NCBI GenBank assembly: GCA_009778545.1
Contig: WRJO01000012.1
Span: forward strand, 1-34,526
Length of the DNA: 34,526 bases
Source of the DNA: Treponema sp.
GTDB lineage: Bacteria > Spirochaetota > Spirochaetia > Treponematales > Breznakiellaceae
Direction of reading: 5' to 3'
Each line of letters starts with the position of its first letter. The stretch's first letter is position 1. Shown piece after piece: positions 16,907 through 25,271 of the stretch. The notes under the pieces were generated by a model. That model was not told the DNA's origin and ran no database searches. It worked only from the letters and a program-made list of their open reading frames with translations. A program made the position numbers and the translations under genes.

Positions 16907-18289
16907 TTGCGCAGACTCGTATTAAAAAATTTCCGGATTGTTGACGAAGACGGCGATTTTACCGGTTCGATTGTTGTTGAAAACGGCTGTATAAAAAATA
17001 TTGTTACTGAGGATAATAATCTGCCCGGAGCGGACATCACCATAGACGGCGGAGGCTTTCCGCCTTCTGCAGTGCTGATGCCCGCCTTTATCGACCTCCA
17101 TGCCCATTTCCGCGAGCCTGGCTTTCCCGAAAAGGAAACAGTACAATCTGCCGCCCTTGCCGCTGTATCGGGCGGGTACACGACGGTGGTTTGCATGGCG
17201 AACACCAAACCGGTGATCGATACTTATGTTAAGACCCGCGCCCTAAAGGATCGCGGCGACGCCCTGGGCCTCGTCGATCTGTACCCGGTTCTGTCGCTGA
17301 CAAAGAACATGGAAGGCAGGGAACTTTCGGGGATAACGGACCTGTTCAGGGCAGACAGGGAAAACGGCTATAACCTGCCATTGATGCTCTCGGAAGACGG
17401 CAAGGATGTTGACGATGACGATCTGTTCCTTGCGGCGATGGGGGAAGCGAAAAGGCTGGGGGTTCCCGTTTCATGCCACTGTGATTTTGGCGGAGAAAAT
17501 GACGCTACTGCCCGCGCCATTGCGCTGGGAAAAAAAGCCGGCTGTCATATACACATCGCCCATGTCTCTACCGCCGAAGCGGCGGAAATAATCCGCACGG
17601 CAAAAAAAGATTCCGCCGCAGCGGACGGCTTTTCCCTTACCTGCGAGGCAGCGCCCCACCACATTGGCGCAACGGAAGAAGACGCACGGCGCATGGGGGG
17701 CGAAAGTTTCGGCAGGGTAAATCCCCCGCTGCGATCCGAAGCAGACCGCCGGGCGATCATCGCCGCGATCGATGACGGCACCATCGACGCGATTGCCACC
17801 GACCACGCGCCGCACAGCGAAGACGACAAAGCCGCCGGCGCCCCTGGTTTCAGCGGCCTGGAAACCTCCTTCGCCGCCTGTCTGACCTATCTGGTATCTG
17901 ATGATTTCTCTGAAAATTCCTCACGCCAAGGCTCATCGAACCTTCGGTTCGCGAACGCAGAGGAAGAAAAGGGGCTTGCGAAATCTATTCTGACCCCCCG
18001 TGCCGCTGTGCCTCCGTGTGATGATTCTGGAAAAATAATGAATAAGCTTTCCAGGCTGTTGAGCGCGAATCCGGCGCGGATTATTGGTTTGAGCGACCGG
18101 GGCAGGATTGCTCCGGGGCTGCGGGCGGACTTTGTCATCGTCGATACCGGGGCAACAGGGACAGTGGCGCCGGAACGATTTAAATCGCGGGGAAAATGCA
18201 GCCCCTTTGCGGGCAGGGAACTGCGGGGAAAGGTGCTGATGACGTTTAACGCGGGACGCATAGTGTATGAGGAGGGCGGCATTGTATAA
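16907..18289 (+). CDS. pyrC: Dihydroorotase
   Basis: PAFIDLHAHFREPGFPEKE, TTVVCMANTKP, IHIAHVSTAEA, DAIATDHAPHSEDDKAAGAPGFSGLETSF. TTG start. Contains a 40-codon insertion (17899..18026). Confidence 0.93.
   Translation: MRRLVLKNFRIVDEDGDFTGSIVVENGCIKNIVTEDNNLPGADITIDGGGFPPSAVLMPAFIDLHAHFREPGFPEKETVQSAALAAVSGGYTTVVCMANTKPVIDTYVKTRALKDRGDALGLVDLYPVLSLTKNMEGRELSGITDLFRADRENGYNLPLMLSEDGKDVDDDDLFLAAMGEAKRLGVPVSCHCDFGGENDATARAIALGKKAGCHIHIAHVSTAEAAEIIRTAKKDSAAADGFSLTCEAAPHHIGATEEDARRMGGESFGRVNPPLRSEADRRAIIAAIDDGTIDAIATDHAPHSEDDKAAGAPGFSGLETSFAACLTYLVSDDFSENSSRQGSSNLRFANAEEEKGLAKSILTPRAAVPPCDDSGKIMNKLSRLLSANPARIIGLSDRGRIAPGLRADFVIVDTGATGTVAPERFKSRGKCSPFAGRELRGKVLMTFNAGRIVYEEGGIV
17907..18018. mobile_element. 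Palindromic-repeat (MITE/REP-like) insertion inside pyrC with 8-bp direct repeats TGATGATT
   Basis: TGATGATT at 17899..17906 and 18019..18026; the element ends in GTGCCTCCGTG, as intergenic copies 1 and 3 do; removing 120 bp restores a conventional dihydroorotase sequence. Confidence 0.65.
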
Positions 18290-19190
18290 CATCGACCGGC
18301 TTTTTGAATCTGTCGCCGCAAAGGGGCATGTGTGCGTGGGGCTTGATACCGCGGCGGAATACATTCCGCCCGCCGAGCGGCAAAAAGCCGCCTGTGACGC
18401 GGACGCGGTTCTGGCTTTCAACAGGGCGATTGTTGACGCCACTTTTGACACGGCGGCCTGCTACAAGGTGCAGATCGCCTGTTACGAAGAAATGGGCCTT
18501 GCCGGGCTTTCGGCGTATTCCCAAACACTCAATTATATCCGCGGGAAAGGCGGTCTGGTTATCGCCGACATCAAGCGTGGCGACATTGCCGATACCGCCC
18601 TCCGTTATGCGAAAGCTCACTTCTCAGGGGAGTTCGAGGCAGATTTTGCCACACTTTCCCCCTACATGGGCATGGACTCCATCGAACCCTGGCTTGGCTA
18701 TGCCGATAGCGCGGGCAAAGGGGCGTTTGTTTTAATGCGTACCAGCAACAAGGGTATGCGGGATTTTGAATATCTGGAACTGAACGGCACTGTGCCGCCG
18801 CAACGCCTGTATCACGCGGTGGGAAACAAGCTGGCGACTATTGCCGCCGCGCATTTGGGGAAATACGGCTACGGGGCGTTTGGCGCGGTAGTTGGCTGCA
18901 CCGAGCGGGAAGAAGCCGCCGAAATCCGCAGCGCGTTTCCGAATCTGTTTTTTCTCATTCCCGGCTACGGCGCGCAGGGCGGCGCGGCGGAAGCGGCGGC
19001 TCTGCTGCTGCGCGAAGGAAACGGCGGCGTGGTGAATGCCTCCCGTTCGATACTCAAGGCATGGAGCGCAGAGATCGGCAGTTCCGGCGGCGATGCATTT
19101 GCAGCGTCCAATACATTCGCCGCAGATGCGGCGTACAGGGCGGCGGCAGAAATGCGTGACGCGATACAGGCGGCGGCACAAAATGTCTGA
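18282..19190 (+). CDS. pyrF: Orotidine-5'-phosphate decarboxylase (PyrF type 2)
   Basis: HVCVGLDTAAEYIP, FNRAIVDATFDTAACYKVQIACYEEMG, VIADIKRGDIADTALRYA. Likely TTG start at 18282, downstream of gaggagg; the ORF track starts at 18267. Confidence 0.92.
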   Translation: MYNIDRLFESVAAKGHVCVGLDTAAEYIPPAERQKAACDADAVLAFNRAIVDATFDTAACYKVQIACYEEMGLAGLSAYSQTLNYIRGKGGLVIADIKRGDIADTALRYAKAHFSGEFEADFATLSPYMGMDSIEPWLGYADSAGKGAFVLMRTSNKGMRDFEYLELNGTVPPQRLYHAVGNKLATIAAAHLGKYGYGAFGAVVGCTEREEAAEIRSAFPNLFFLIPGYGAQGGAAEAAALLLREGNGGVVNASRSILKAWSAEIGSSGGDAFAASNTFAADAAYRAAAEMRDAIQAAAQNV

Positions 19191-19950
19191 CACAAAACAG
19201 AGCGCGTACTGCGAACTGGTAATCAATAATGCTATTACCAAAGATATTTTCCAGTTGGATTTTGTTTGGCCGGGCGCGGCCCCAAAAGCCGGACAGTTCT
19301 TCATGGTAAAGCCGAAGCAAAGCGCCGTGTTTCTCGCAAGGCCAATAAGCGTCGCGCTGTGGAAACCCAATACCGTAAAATTCTTGATCGCGCGGCGGGG
19401 CACGGGAACGCGGGAACTTGAAGCCATGCGCCTCGGCGAGGAAGCGGAATTGATCGGCCCGCTGGGAAACGCCTGGGCAGACTTTTTGCCGAAGGGCGGC
19501 GGAAAACCAATCGCCCTGATCGGCGGCGGCATCGGCATTGCCCCGCTGGAAGCATTGCTCTGCGAATTGCCGGATTACCATTTCCATTTTTACGCCGGTT
19601 TCAGAAAAACTCTTAAAATGGAAGAGAAAGCCACGCTTTTGGGACCGGCTTTACTTGAAGCTGAACAAGTTATTACCTCAGCGGAATTCGGCAAAGAGGG
19701 GCGCATAGGACTCATCCCCGATTTTCTGGAGCCGGAACAATACGCGGCGGTCTGCGCCTGCGGGCCTGAGCCGATGCTCAAAGCCGTAGCGGCAAAATGT
19801 AAAAATACTGCCGTTCCCTGCTTCGTCTCCCTGGAGCGGCGGATGGCCTGCGGCGTGGGGGCCTGCCTGGGCTGCACGGTACAAACCTCGGGCGGCAACC
19901 GCCGCTGCTGTGCTGACGGACCGATATTTAGGGCGAACGAGGTATACTAA
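19183..19950 (+). CDS. pyrK: Dihydroorotate dehydrogenase electron-transfer subunit
   Basis: GQFFMVKP, LARPISVA, GTRELEAMRLGEEAELIGPLGNAW, ALIGGGIGIAPLEAL, CGPEPMLKAVA, C-terminal [2Fe-2S] ERRMACGVGACLGCTV...RRCCADGPIF. Confidence 0.93.
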   Translation: MSDTKQSAYCELVINNAITKDIFQLDFVWPGAAPKAGQFFMVKPKQSAVFLARPISVALWKPNTVKFLIARRGTGTRELEAMRLGEEAELIGPLGNAWADFLPKGGGKPIALIGGGIGIAPLEALLCELPDYHFHFYAGFRKTLKMEEKATLLGPALLEAEQVITSAEFGKEGRIGLIPDFLEPEQYAAVCACGPEPMLKAVAAKCKNTAVPCFVSLERRMACGVGACLGCTVQTSGGNRRCCADGPIFRANEVY

Positions 19951-19970
19951 CTTTTACTTAACTCCGAATA

Positions 19971-20056
19971 CCTCTCACAGAGGCACGGAGGCACGGAATG
20001 TAGGGTGTGCTTTATTAATCCCATGCATTCCTCTGTGCCTTGGTGCCTCCGTGAGG
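19971..20056. repeat. CACGGAGGCAC-type palindromic repeat, copy 3, between pyrK and pyrD
   Basis: cacagaggCACGGAGGCACgga ... tcctctgtgccttgGTGCCTCCGTGaggg; imperfect palindrome. Confidence 0.7.
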
Positions 20057-20111
20057 GTAAACAGGGAATGATTGTATTGTAAACATTTGGATGTTACACG
20101 ATACTAAGCAA

Positions 20112-21014
20112 ATGGACCTTTCTGTTACTATTGCGGGACTGCGTTTGCAGAATCCCGTTATCGCCGCGTCGGGAACTTTCGGTTACGGCGGGGAGTATGC
20201 CGGCATTATCGACGTGTCCCGTTTGGGCGGCATTTGCACAAAGGGCCTTACCCTAAATCCCAGGCCGGGCAATACCGGCGTCCGCGTCTGGGAAACCCCG
20301 TCGGGCCTTTTAAACTCCATCGGGCTTGAAAACCCCGGCATTCCCGCCTTTATTGAAAAGGAACTGCCCCGGCTGCGTTCCATTGGCCCGGCGGTTATCG
20401 CCAACCTAAGCGGCTCTACCGTGGAAGAATACGCCGAGGGAGCGGCGCTCCTCAACGCCAGTTCTGTCGACATGGTTGAGCTGAACATCTCCTGCCCCAA
20501 CGTCAAAGCCGGCGGCATGGCGTTCGGCCTTGATCCCCAAGCGGCCGCTGAGGCAACGGTTCCGGTTCGCCGCGCCCTGACTGCCAAGCCGCTCATGGTA
20601 AAACTTTCGCCTAACGCCCCCGATCTGATCGCCGTCGCCCGCGCCTGTGTCAACGCCGGGGCCGACGCCCTGTCGCTGGTAAACACCTTCAAGGCGATGG
20701 CGATTGACATACAGAACCGCCGGCCGGTTTTTGACAACATCAGTGCAGGGCTTTCCGGCCCGGCGATAAAGCCCATCGCCCTGCGTATGGTGTGGGAACT
20801 CTGCGGCGAATTTCCCGCGATCCCCGTCGTGGCTCTGGGAGGAATCGCATGCGCCGCAGACGCGCTGGAATTTCTCATGGCGGGCGCTGCGGCGGTACAG
20901 GTCGGTTCTGCAACCTTTGCCCATCCTGCAGCAATGATCGAAATCATTGACGGCATTGAAGACTATATGCGCCGCAGCCGTATCGCCGCGCCGGGGGAAC
21001 TGTCAATCCGCTAG
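20112..21014 (+). CDS. pyrD: Dihydroorotate dehydrogenase (class 1B) catalytic subunit
   Basis: LRLQNPVIAASGTFGYGGEYAGI, NSIGLENPGIPAFI, ELNISCPNVKAGGMAFG, GGIACAADALEFLMAGAAAVQVGSA. ATG at 20112 preferred; ORF is open to 20091. Confidence 0.95.
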   Translation: MDLSVTIAGLRLQNPVIAASGTFGYGGEYAGIIDVSRLGGICTKGLTLNPRPGNTGVRVWETPSGLLNSIGLENPGIPAFIEKELPRLRSIGPAVIANLSGSTVEEYAEGAALLNASSVDMVELNISCPNVKAGGMAFGLDPQAAAEATVPVRRALTAKPLMVKLSPNAPDLIAVARACVNAGADALSLVNTFKAMAIDIQNRRPVFDNISAGLSGPAIKPIALRMVWELCGEFPAIPVVALGGIACAADALEFLMAGAAAVQVGSATFAHPAAMIEIIDGIEDYMRRSRIAAPGELSIR

Positions 21015-21154
21015 AACTTTAAAATACAAAAACTTCACTCTATATTTATCACGCAGAGGCGCAGATGCGTGAGAATTTGGAAAAAATTGTATTGCAAGCA
21101 TTTTGGTTTTATAGTGTACTGGACGTTGCATGGTAATTTTTATACAATTTATCT

Positions 21155-22123
21155 ATGAAAAATAAAAAAATCGTTCTGTTGGTTCTATTCGGATGTATCC
21201 TTTCCGGTTTTCTGTTCGCAAAGGGAAACAGTGAGAATGCAAAAACATTAACAATGTACGGATTTCGCGGCCCTACGGGGGTGGGGATGATTCGCCTCTT
21301 TGATGCTCCCCCGCAAATCCCCGGCTATAGCGTAAAGATGGAAGCCCTGGCCCAGCATGACCAAATGGCCGCCCGTTTGATTTCCGGCGAAGCAAAAGTG
21401 GGAGTGCTTCCTCCCGATGTTGCGGCCAAACTCGCTTCTACAGGGAAGGATATCCGCGTTGCGGCGATTATCGGTATGGGTATGCTGGATCTTCTCAGTT
21501 CCGATCCCGCGGTGCGGAGTCTTGACGACCTAAAAGACAGAACCGTGCAGGTTCCCGCCCAGGGGGCAGTTCCTGACTATGTGTTCCGACGGATACTCGA
21601 AGCGAGGGGGCTAAAGCCCGACCATGACGTTAAGCTGGACTTTTCCCTGGCCTATCCCGAAATCGCCCAGTCGCTCATCGCCGGAAGAATCTCCGTCGGC
21701 CTTATGCCCGAACCTTTCGCCACCATGGCCCGTCTGGGCAGGTCGGATCTGCATTCCGTCGCGAATGTTCAGGAAGAGTGGATTCGAATCGCCGGCGGCG
21801 AGAATTTTCCCCTGACGGCCGTTGTGGTGGACGGGGCCTTTGCCGACGCGAATCCCCAGGCGGTGGCAGCTATTCTTGACGCGGTAAAAGATTCCATTGA
21901 ATGGGTGCAGGCCCATCCCGCCGAAGCCGGTGCCCTGGTGGAAAAGCATGATCTGGGTTTGCGCGCCGCCGTTGTAACAGCGGCGGTTCCCAACTCCGGC
22001 TATGTGTTTATTCCCGCAGCGCAGGGACGCTCCTCCCTGGAAGCGCTGTACAGGGCGTTTCTGGAATACAATCCGGTTTCCATTGGCGGCGCATTGCCCG
22101 CCGATGGGTTCTACCTTAAATGA
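21155..22123 (+). CDS. ABC transporter substrate-binding protein (NMT1/SsuA-like)
   Basis: Signal peptide; LISGEAKVGVLPPDVAAKLASTGKDIRVAAIIGMGMLDLLSSDPAVRSLDDLKDRTVQVPAQGAVPDYVF. Confidence 0.85.
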   Translation: MKNKKIVLLVLFGCILSGFLFAKGNSENAKTLTMYGFRGPTGVGMIRLFDAPPQIPGYSVKMEALAQHDQMAARLISGEAKVGVLPPDVAAKLASTGKDIRVAAIIGMGMLDLLSSDPAVRSLDDLKDRTVQVPAQGAVPDYVFRRILEARGLKPDHDVKLDFSLAYPEIAQSLIAGRISVGLMPEPFATMARLGRSDLHSVANVQEEWIRIAGGENFPLTAVVVDGAFADANPQAVAAILDAVKDSIEWVQAHPAEAGALVEKHDLGLRAAVVTAAVPNSGYVFIPAAQGRSSLEALYRAFLEYNPVSIGGALPADGFYLK

Positions 22124-22872
22124 AAAAAAATGGTAGCACTGTTTTCTGGACCGCCGCAGGAATAATTTTTCTGCTGCTGGTCTGGGACATTGCCGCGCGG
22201 CTGTACGGTTCGGGCATTATTTTGCCCGGCCCGCTGCCGGTGCTGCGCCGTCTTGCCGCGCTGGTTCCTACCCGCCGTTTTTTAACGGCGCTGGCCGACG
22301 GTTTCCTGCGGGTGATGGGGGGAATCGTCATCGCGGTTCCCCTGGGCATCGCCGCCGGTATCGCCGCCGGTTTGGACCGGCGCATCCGCTCTTTTCTGCG
22401 GCCCCTCTTCTCGGTGATCTCGGCCACTCCGGTAATATCCGTCATTCTCCTCGCCTTTCTTTTTCTCGGTTCGGGCAAAACGCCGGTCTTTACCGCTTTT
22501 CTCATGGTCTTTCCGGTAATGACAGCTAACGTTATCGAAGGCATCAACAGCACCGACCCGCGATTAAAGGAACTTTTTACCGCGTTCAGGATCAGCCCGG
22601 CGGAAACATTGCGGTATCTCTATATCCCTTCCCTTGTTCCCTTTATCCTTGGGGGGTTGAGGAGTTCTCTCTCCCTGTGCTGGAAGGTGGTGGTCGCTGC
22701 GGAAGTTTTGGTACAGCCGGCAAGGAGCCTTGGGGCCGGTATGCAGCAGGCAAAAGCCCAGTTGGAAACACCCGAATTGTTTGCCTGGACAGCCGCGACC
22801 GTCTGCGCCGCAGCCTTTTCCCAGGGCCTGCTTTCGCTTGCCATTAAACTGCACGGGCGGGGCAGAAGATGA
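22120..22872 (+). CDS. ABC transporter permease (SsuC/TauC-like)
   Basis: Multiple TM helices and EAA-like motif (LKELFTAFRISPAETLRYLYIPSLVPFILGGLRSSLSLCWKVVVAAEVL); 4-bp overlap with upstream gene. Confidence 0.88.
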   Translation: MKKNGSTVFWTAAGIIFLLLVWDIAARLYGSGIILPGPLPVLRRLAALVPTRRFLTALADGFLRVMGGIVIAVPLGIAAGIAAGLDRRIRSFLRPLFSVISATPVISVILLAFLFLGSGKTPVFTAFLMVFPVMTANVIEGINSTDPRLKELFTAFRISPAETLRYLYIPSLVPFILGGLRSSLSLCWKVVVAAEVLVQPARSLGAGMQQAKAQLETPELFAWTAATVCAAAFSQGLLSLAIKLHGRGRR

Positions 22873-23636
22873 AAATAACCGTCCGCGATCTTTCGTTTGC
22901 CTACGCCGAACAAAAAATTCATGGCAAACATCTTTTTAATCATTTTAACGCCGATTTGGACGGGGGAGAGTCCGGCCGTCCGCTGGTTATCCTTGGAACA
23001 TCGGGCTGCGGAAAGACCACCCTCCTAAAAATCCTCAGCGGCCTGTTGCAGCCTCAGGGGGGGGAGATACATTTTTCCGGCGGAGAACCTTCCGGGGCAG
23101 ATGTTGCATCTGCCTTTATGTTTCAGGAGCCCCGGCTCCTGCCCTGGCTTACAGTGCGGCAGAACGTCAGCCTGCCCCTGGAAAAACGTTACGGCAAAGA
23201 AGGGGCCAAAGAGAGGGCGCAGCATTTTCTGTCTCTCGTTTCTTTGGATGACAAGGAAGATGCGTATCCTTCTGAACTTTCCGGCGGGCAGGCCCAGCGC
23301 GTTTCCATGGCCAGGGCATTTGCCTGGCCTTCTCCGGCGCTCTTTATGGACGAGCCTTTTCAGTCACTCGACATCCCCCTGCGGATTCACCTTATGGACC
23401 TCTGCCTCTCATTGCAGGAAAGCGAGAATCTGTCACAGAAAAACCGCTTGCTCATCGCCGTAACACACGATCCCCGGGAAGCGGTTTACCTTGGGGGACG
23501 GATCATCATTCTGGGAGGATCAGGCGAGGGCATTATTTTTGACAGGATTGTTAACCTTGGCTCTCGGGAAAGGGCTTATGGCAGCGCCACTGCGGGAGAA
23601 CTGGAAAGGGAATTGATTCTGCACATTACCAAATAA
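22869..23636 (+). CDS. ABC transporter ATP-binding protein (SsuB-like)
   Basis: Walker A GTSGCGKTTLL, signature LSGGQAQRVSMARAF, Walker B ALFMDEPFQSLD, H-loop AVTHDPREAV. Confidence 0.92.
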   Translation: MKITVRDLSFAYAEQKIHGKHLFNHFNADLDGGESGRPLVILGTSGCGKTTLLKILSGLLQPQGGEIHFSGGEPSGADVASAFMFQEPRLLPWLTVRQNVSLPLEKRYGKEGAKERAQHFLSLVSLDDKEDAYPSELSGGQAQRVSMARAFAWPSPALFMDEPFQSLDIPLRIHLMDLCLSLQESENLSQKNRLLIAVTHDPREAVYLGGRIIILGGSGEGIIFDRIVNLGSRERAYGSATAGELERELILHITK

Positions 23637-23652
23637 GCTAAAATCTGCCTTC

Positions 23653-23895
23653 TTAGTCCTTTGCAAAATATGCCTGGAAAAAAACATCCTCTGCTTCGAT
23701 GATCACTTTTCTAAGGTTTTCTTCCTTATTGGGGTCTGTTATCCATTTTTTCGCCAATTCAACGGGTATATATTTTAATGTCCCAACAAGCACCGGCCCC
23801 CTTTTTACAAAAGTGATAACCATTTCATTTTCTGTATTGAGACACGTTAAATTATTCAAATCCACATGCCAATGTCCGGCTACTTTCGCTTTCAT
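23653..23895 (-). CDS. Hypothetical protein, 80 aa
   Basis: Complete ORF with SD (AAGGAG) before ATG; no family recognised. Confidence 0.6.
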   Translation of the reverse strand: MKAKVAGHWHVDLNNLTCLNTENEMVITFVKRGPVLVGTLKYIPVELAKKWITDPNKEENLRKVIIEAEDVFFQAYFAKD

Positions 23896-23967
23896 TTAGT
23901 CTCCTTGATCTAAAAAATACGAAAAAAAGTGCCAGAAGGCAAATGAATTCCGATATTATGTGTTATT

Positions 23968-25128
23968 TTATGCCGATTTTCTCATGCTGTACCGGCAATC
24001 TTTTTCAACTGCGTCAAGGTAAACATCGAAAAGCCCGTCAAAAATACAGTTCCAGTCCCGCGACAGGGCGGTTTGCCGGCCATTGCCGGCGAGCCGCGAT
24101 CGGAGGTTTTCATTTTCCATCATTAAGACAAGGTTATCCGCAAAAGCCTCCGCGTCTTCGGGTTCGCAGAGCAGGGCGTTGTCGTTATGCGAAAGAAAAT
24201 CTGTCACGCCGCCGCCTGCCACTGCTGCCACCGGCAGTCCCGACGCCATCGCTTCCAGAACCACATTGCCGAAGGTCTCCGTTCCCGACGGAAACGCGAA
24301 GCAATCCGCCGACGCGTACATCTGCGACAAATCGGCTCCCCGTTGGAATCCCGTACATACCGTGTTGGGCAGGCGGGCGTTATGGATTGTTTCGATGTAG
24401 GGACCGTCGCCGGTAAAAACAAAAACCGCCCGACCAGGGTAACGGCGTTCAATAGCGGCGGCGGCATGGAGCAGCATGTCAAGGCTTTTCTCAGCGGAAA
24501 GCCGCCCCACATAGAGAAACATAAATTTGCCGCCGCCCAGTGTTTTTCTCAGGGTTTCATCCCTGTGTCCGGGATTGAAGGTATCGGCGTCTATGCCCCT
24601 TGACCAGATGTCCAGGTTGCGGTACCCCTTGCGTAAAAGTTCCCCAAGGGTATGGCGCGAGGGGGCAAGCGTGCGTGCGGAGGAACGGTAAAACCAGGCA
24701 AGATAATTTTCCAAAACAGGCTGCATGAACTCAAGGTTGTGGTATTTCAGGTACTTGCAATAATCCGTGTGAAAACTCATTACCAGCGGAATGTTTCTCG
24801 ATTGCGCGTAACGCATGCCCCTGAAACCGATGCCAAATTCGGTGGTAACGTGAATTACGTCAGGCATAAAGTTATCGCATATTTCGTCTATCCCCCAAAA
24901 CGAGGGGAAGGCAAGGCGGCTCTTTGGTGAAATGGAAGTGGTAATTCCCTTAAAACGGTGAACCTTGCGATGCGAGGAATCGCAGTGGGGGTTTTGTCCG
25001 TCGTAATCGGGAGCAAAAACCAAATGGCGGACATTCTTCCCATCCAGGTAAGTTCCAAGTTTGGACAGGGTGTTGGTTACGCCGTTGACTTCCGGCGCAA
25101 AGGTATCGGTAAAATACGCAATCCTCAT
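23968..25128 (-). CDS. GT4-family glycosyltransferase
   Basis: MRIAYFTDTFAPEVNGVTNTL, FHTDYCKYLKYHN, LYVGRLSAEKSLDMLLHA, FAFPSGTETFGNVVLEAMASGLPVAAVAGGG. SD GGGAGG. Confidence 0.9.
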   Translation of the reverse strand: MRIAYFTDTFAPEVNGVTNTLSKLGTYLDGKNVRHLVFAPDYDGQNPHCDSSHRKVHRFKGITTSISPKSRLAFPSFWGIDEICDNFMPDVIHVTTEFGIGFRGMRYAQSRNIPLVMSFHTDYCKYLKYHNLEFMQPVLENYLAWFYRSSARTLAPSRHTLGELLRKGYRNLDIWSRGIDADTFNPGHRDETLRKTLGGGKFMFLYVGRLSAEKSLDMLLHAAAAIERRYPGRAVFVFTGDGPYIETIHNARLPNTVCTGFQRGADLSQMYASADCFAFPSGTETFGNVVLEAMASGLPVAAVAGGGVTDFLSHNDNALLCEPEDAEAFADNLVLMMENENLRSRLAGNGRQTALSRDWNCIFDGLFDVYLDAVEKDCRYSMRKSA

Positions 25129-25271
25129 ACAGCAGCCTCCCTTGATAAAACTACTATATTGTCGTAATGCGATTGTTAAAAAATGTATAAAGAAACATTA
25201 TTTTTTGATTAAAAAAAAACCCGGGTAAAAACGTCATTTCGACACGAATCCATGGTATACTTTTGCAAGCT

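Noticed and set aside
17696-17701. G6 run in pyrC as a phase-variation tract
   Set aside because: Too short compared with G10 and G8 tracts and common in GC-rich coding sequence.
19036-19182. 5' extension of the pyrK ORF upstream of 19183
   Set aside because: The extension overlaps pyrF in another frame and shows no PyrK homology; ATG at 19183 gives a normal N-terminus.
21015-21154. Possible thiamine-pyrophosphate or other riboswitch before the SsuA-like transporter
   Set aside because: No recognisable conserved riboswitch core; the interval is a degenerate palindromic repeat plus an AT-rich promoter.
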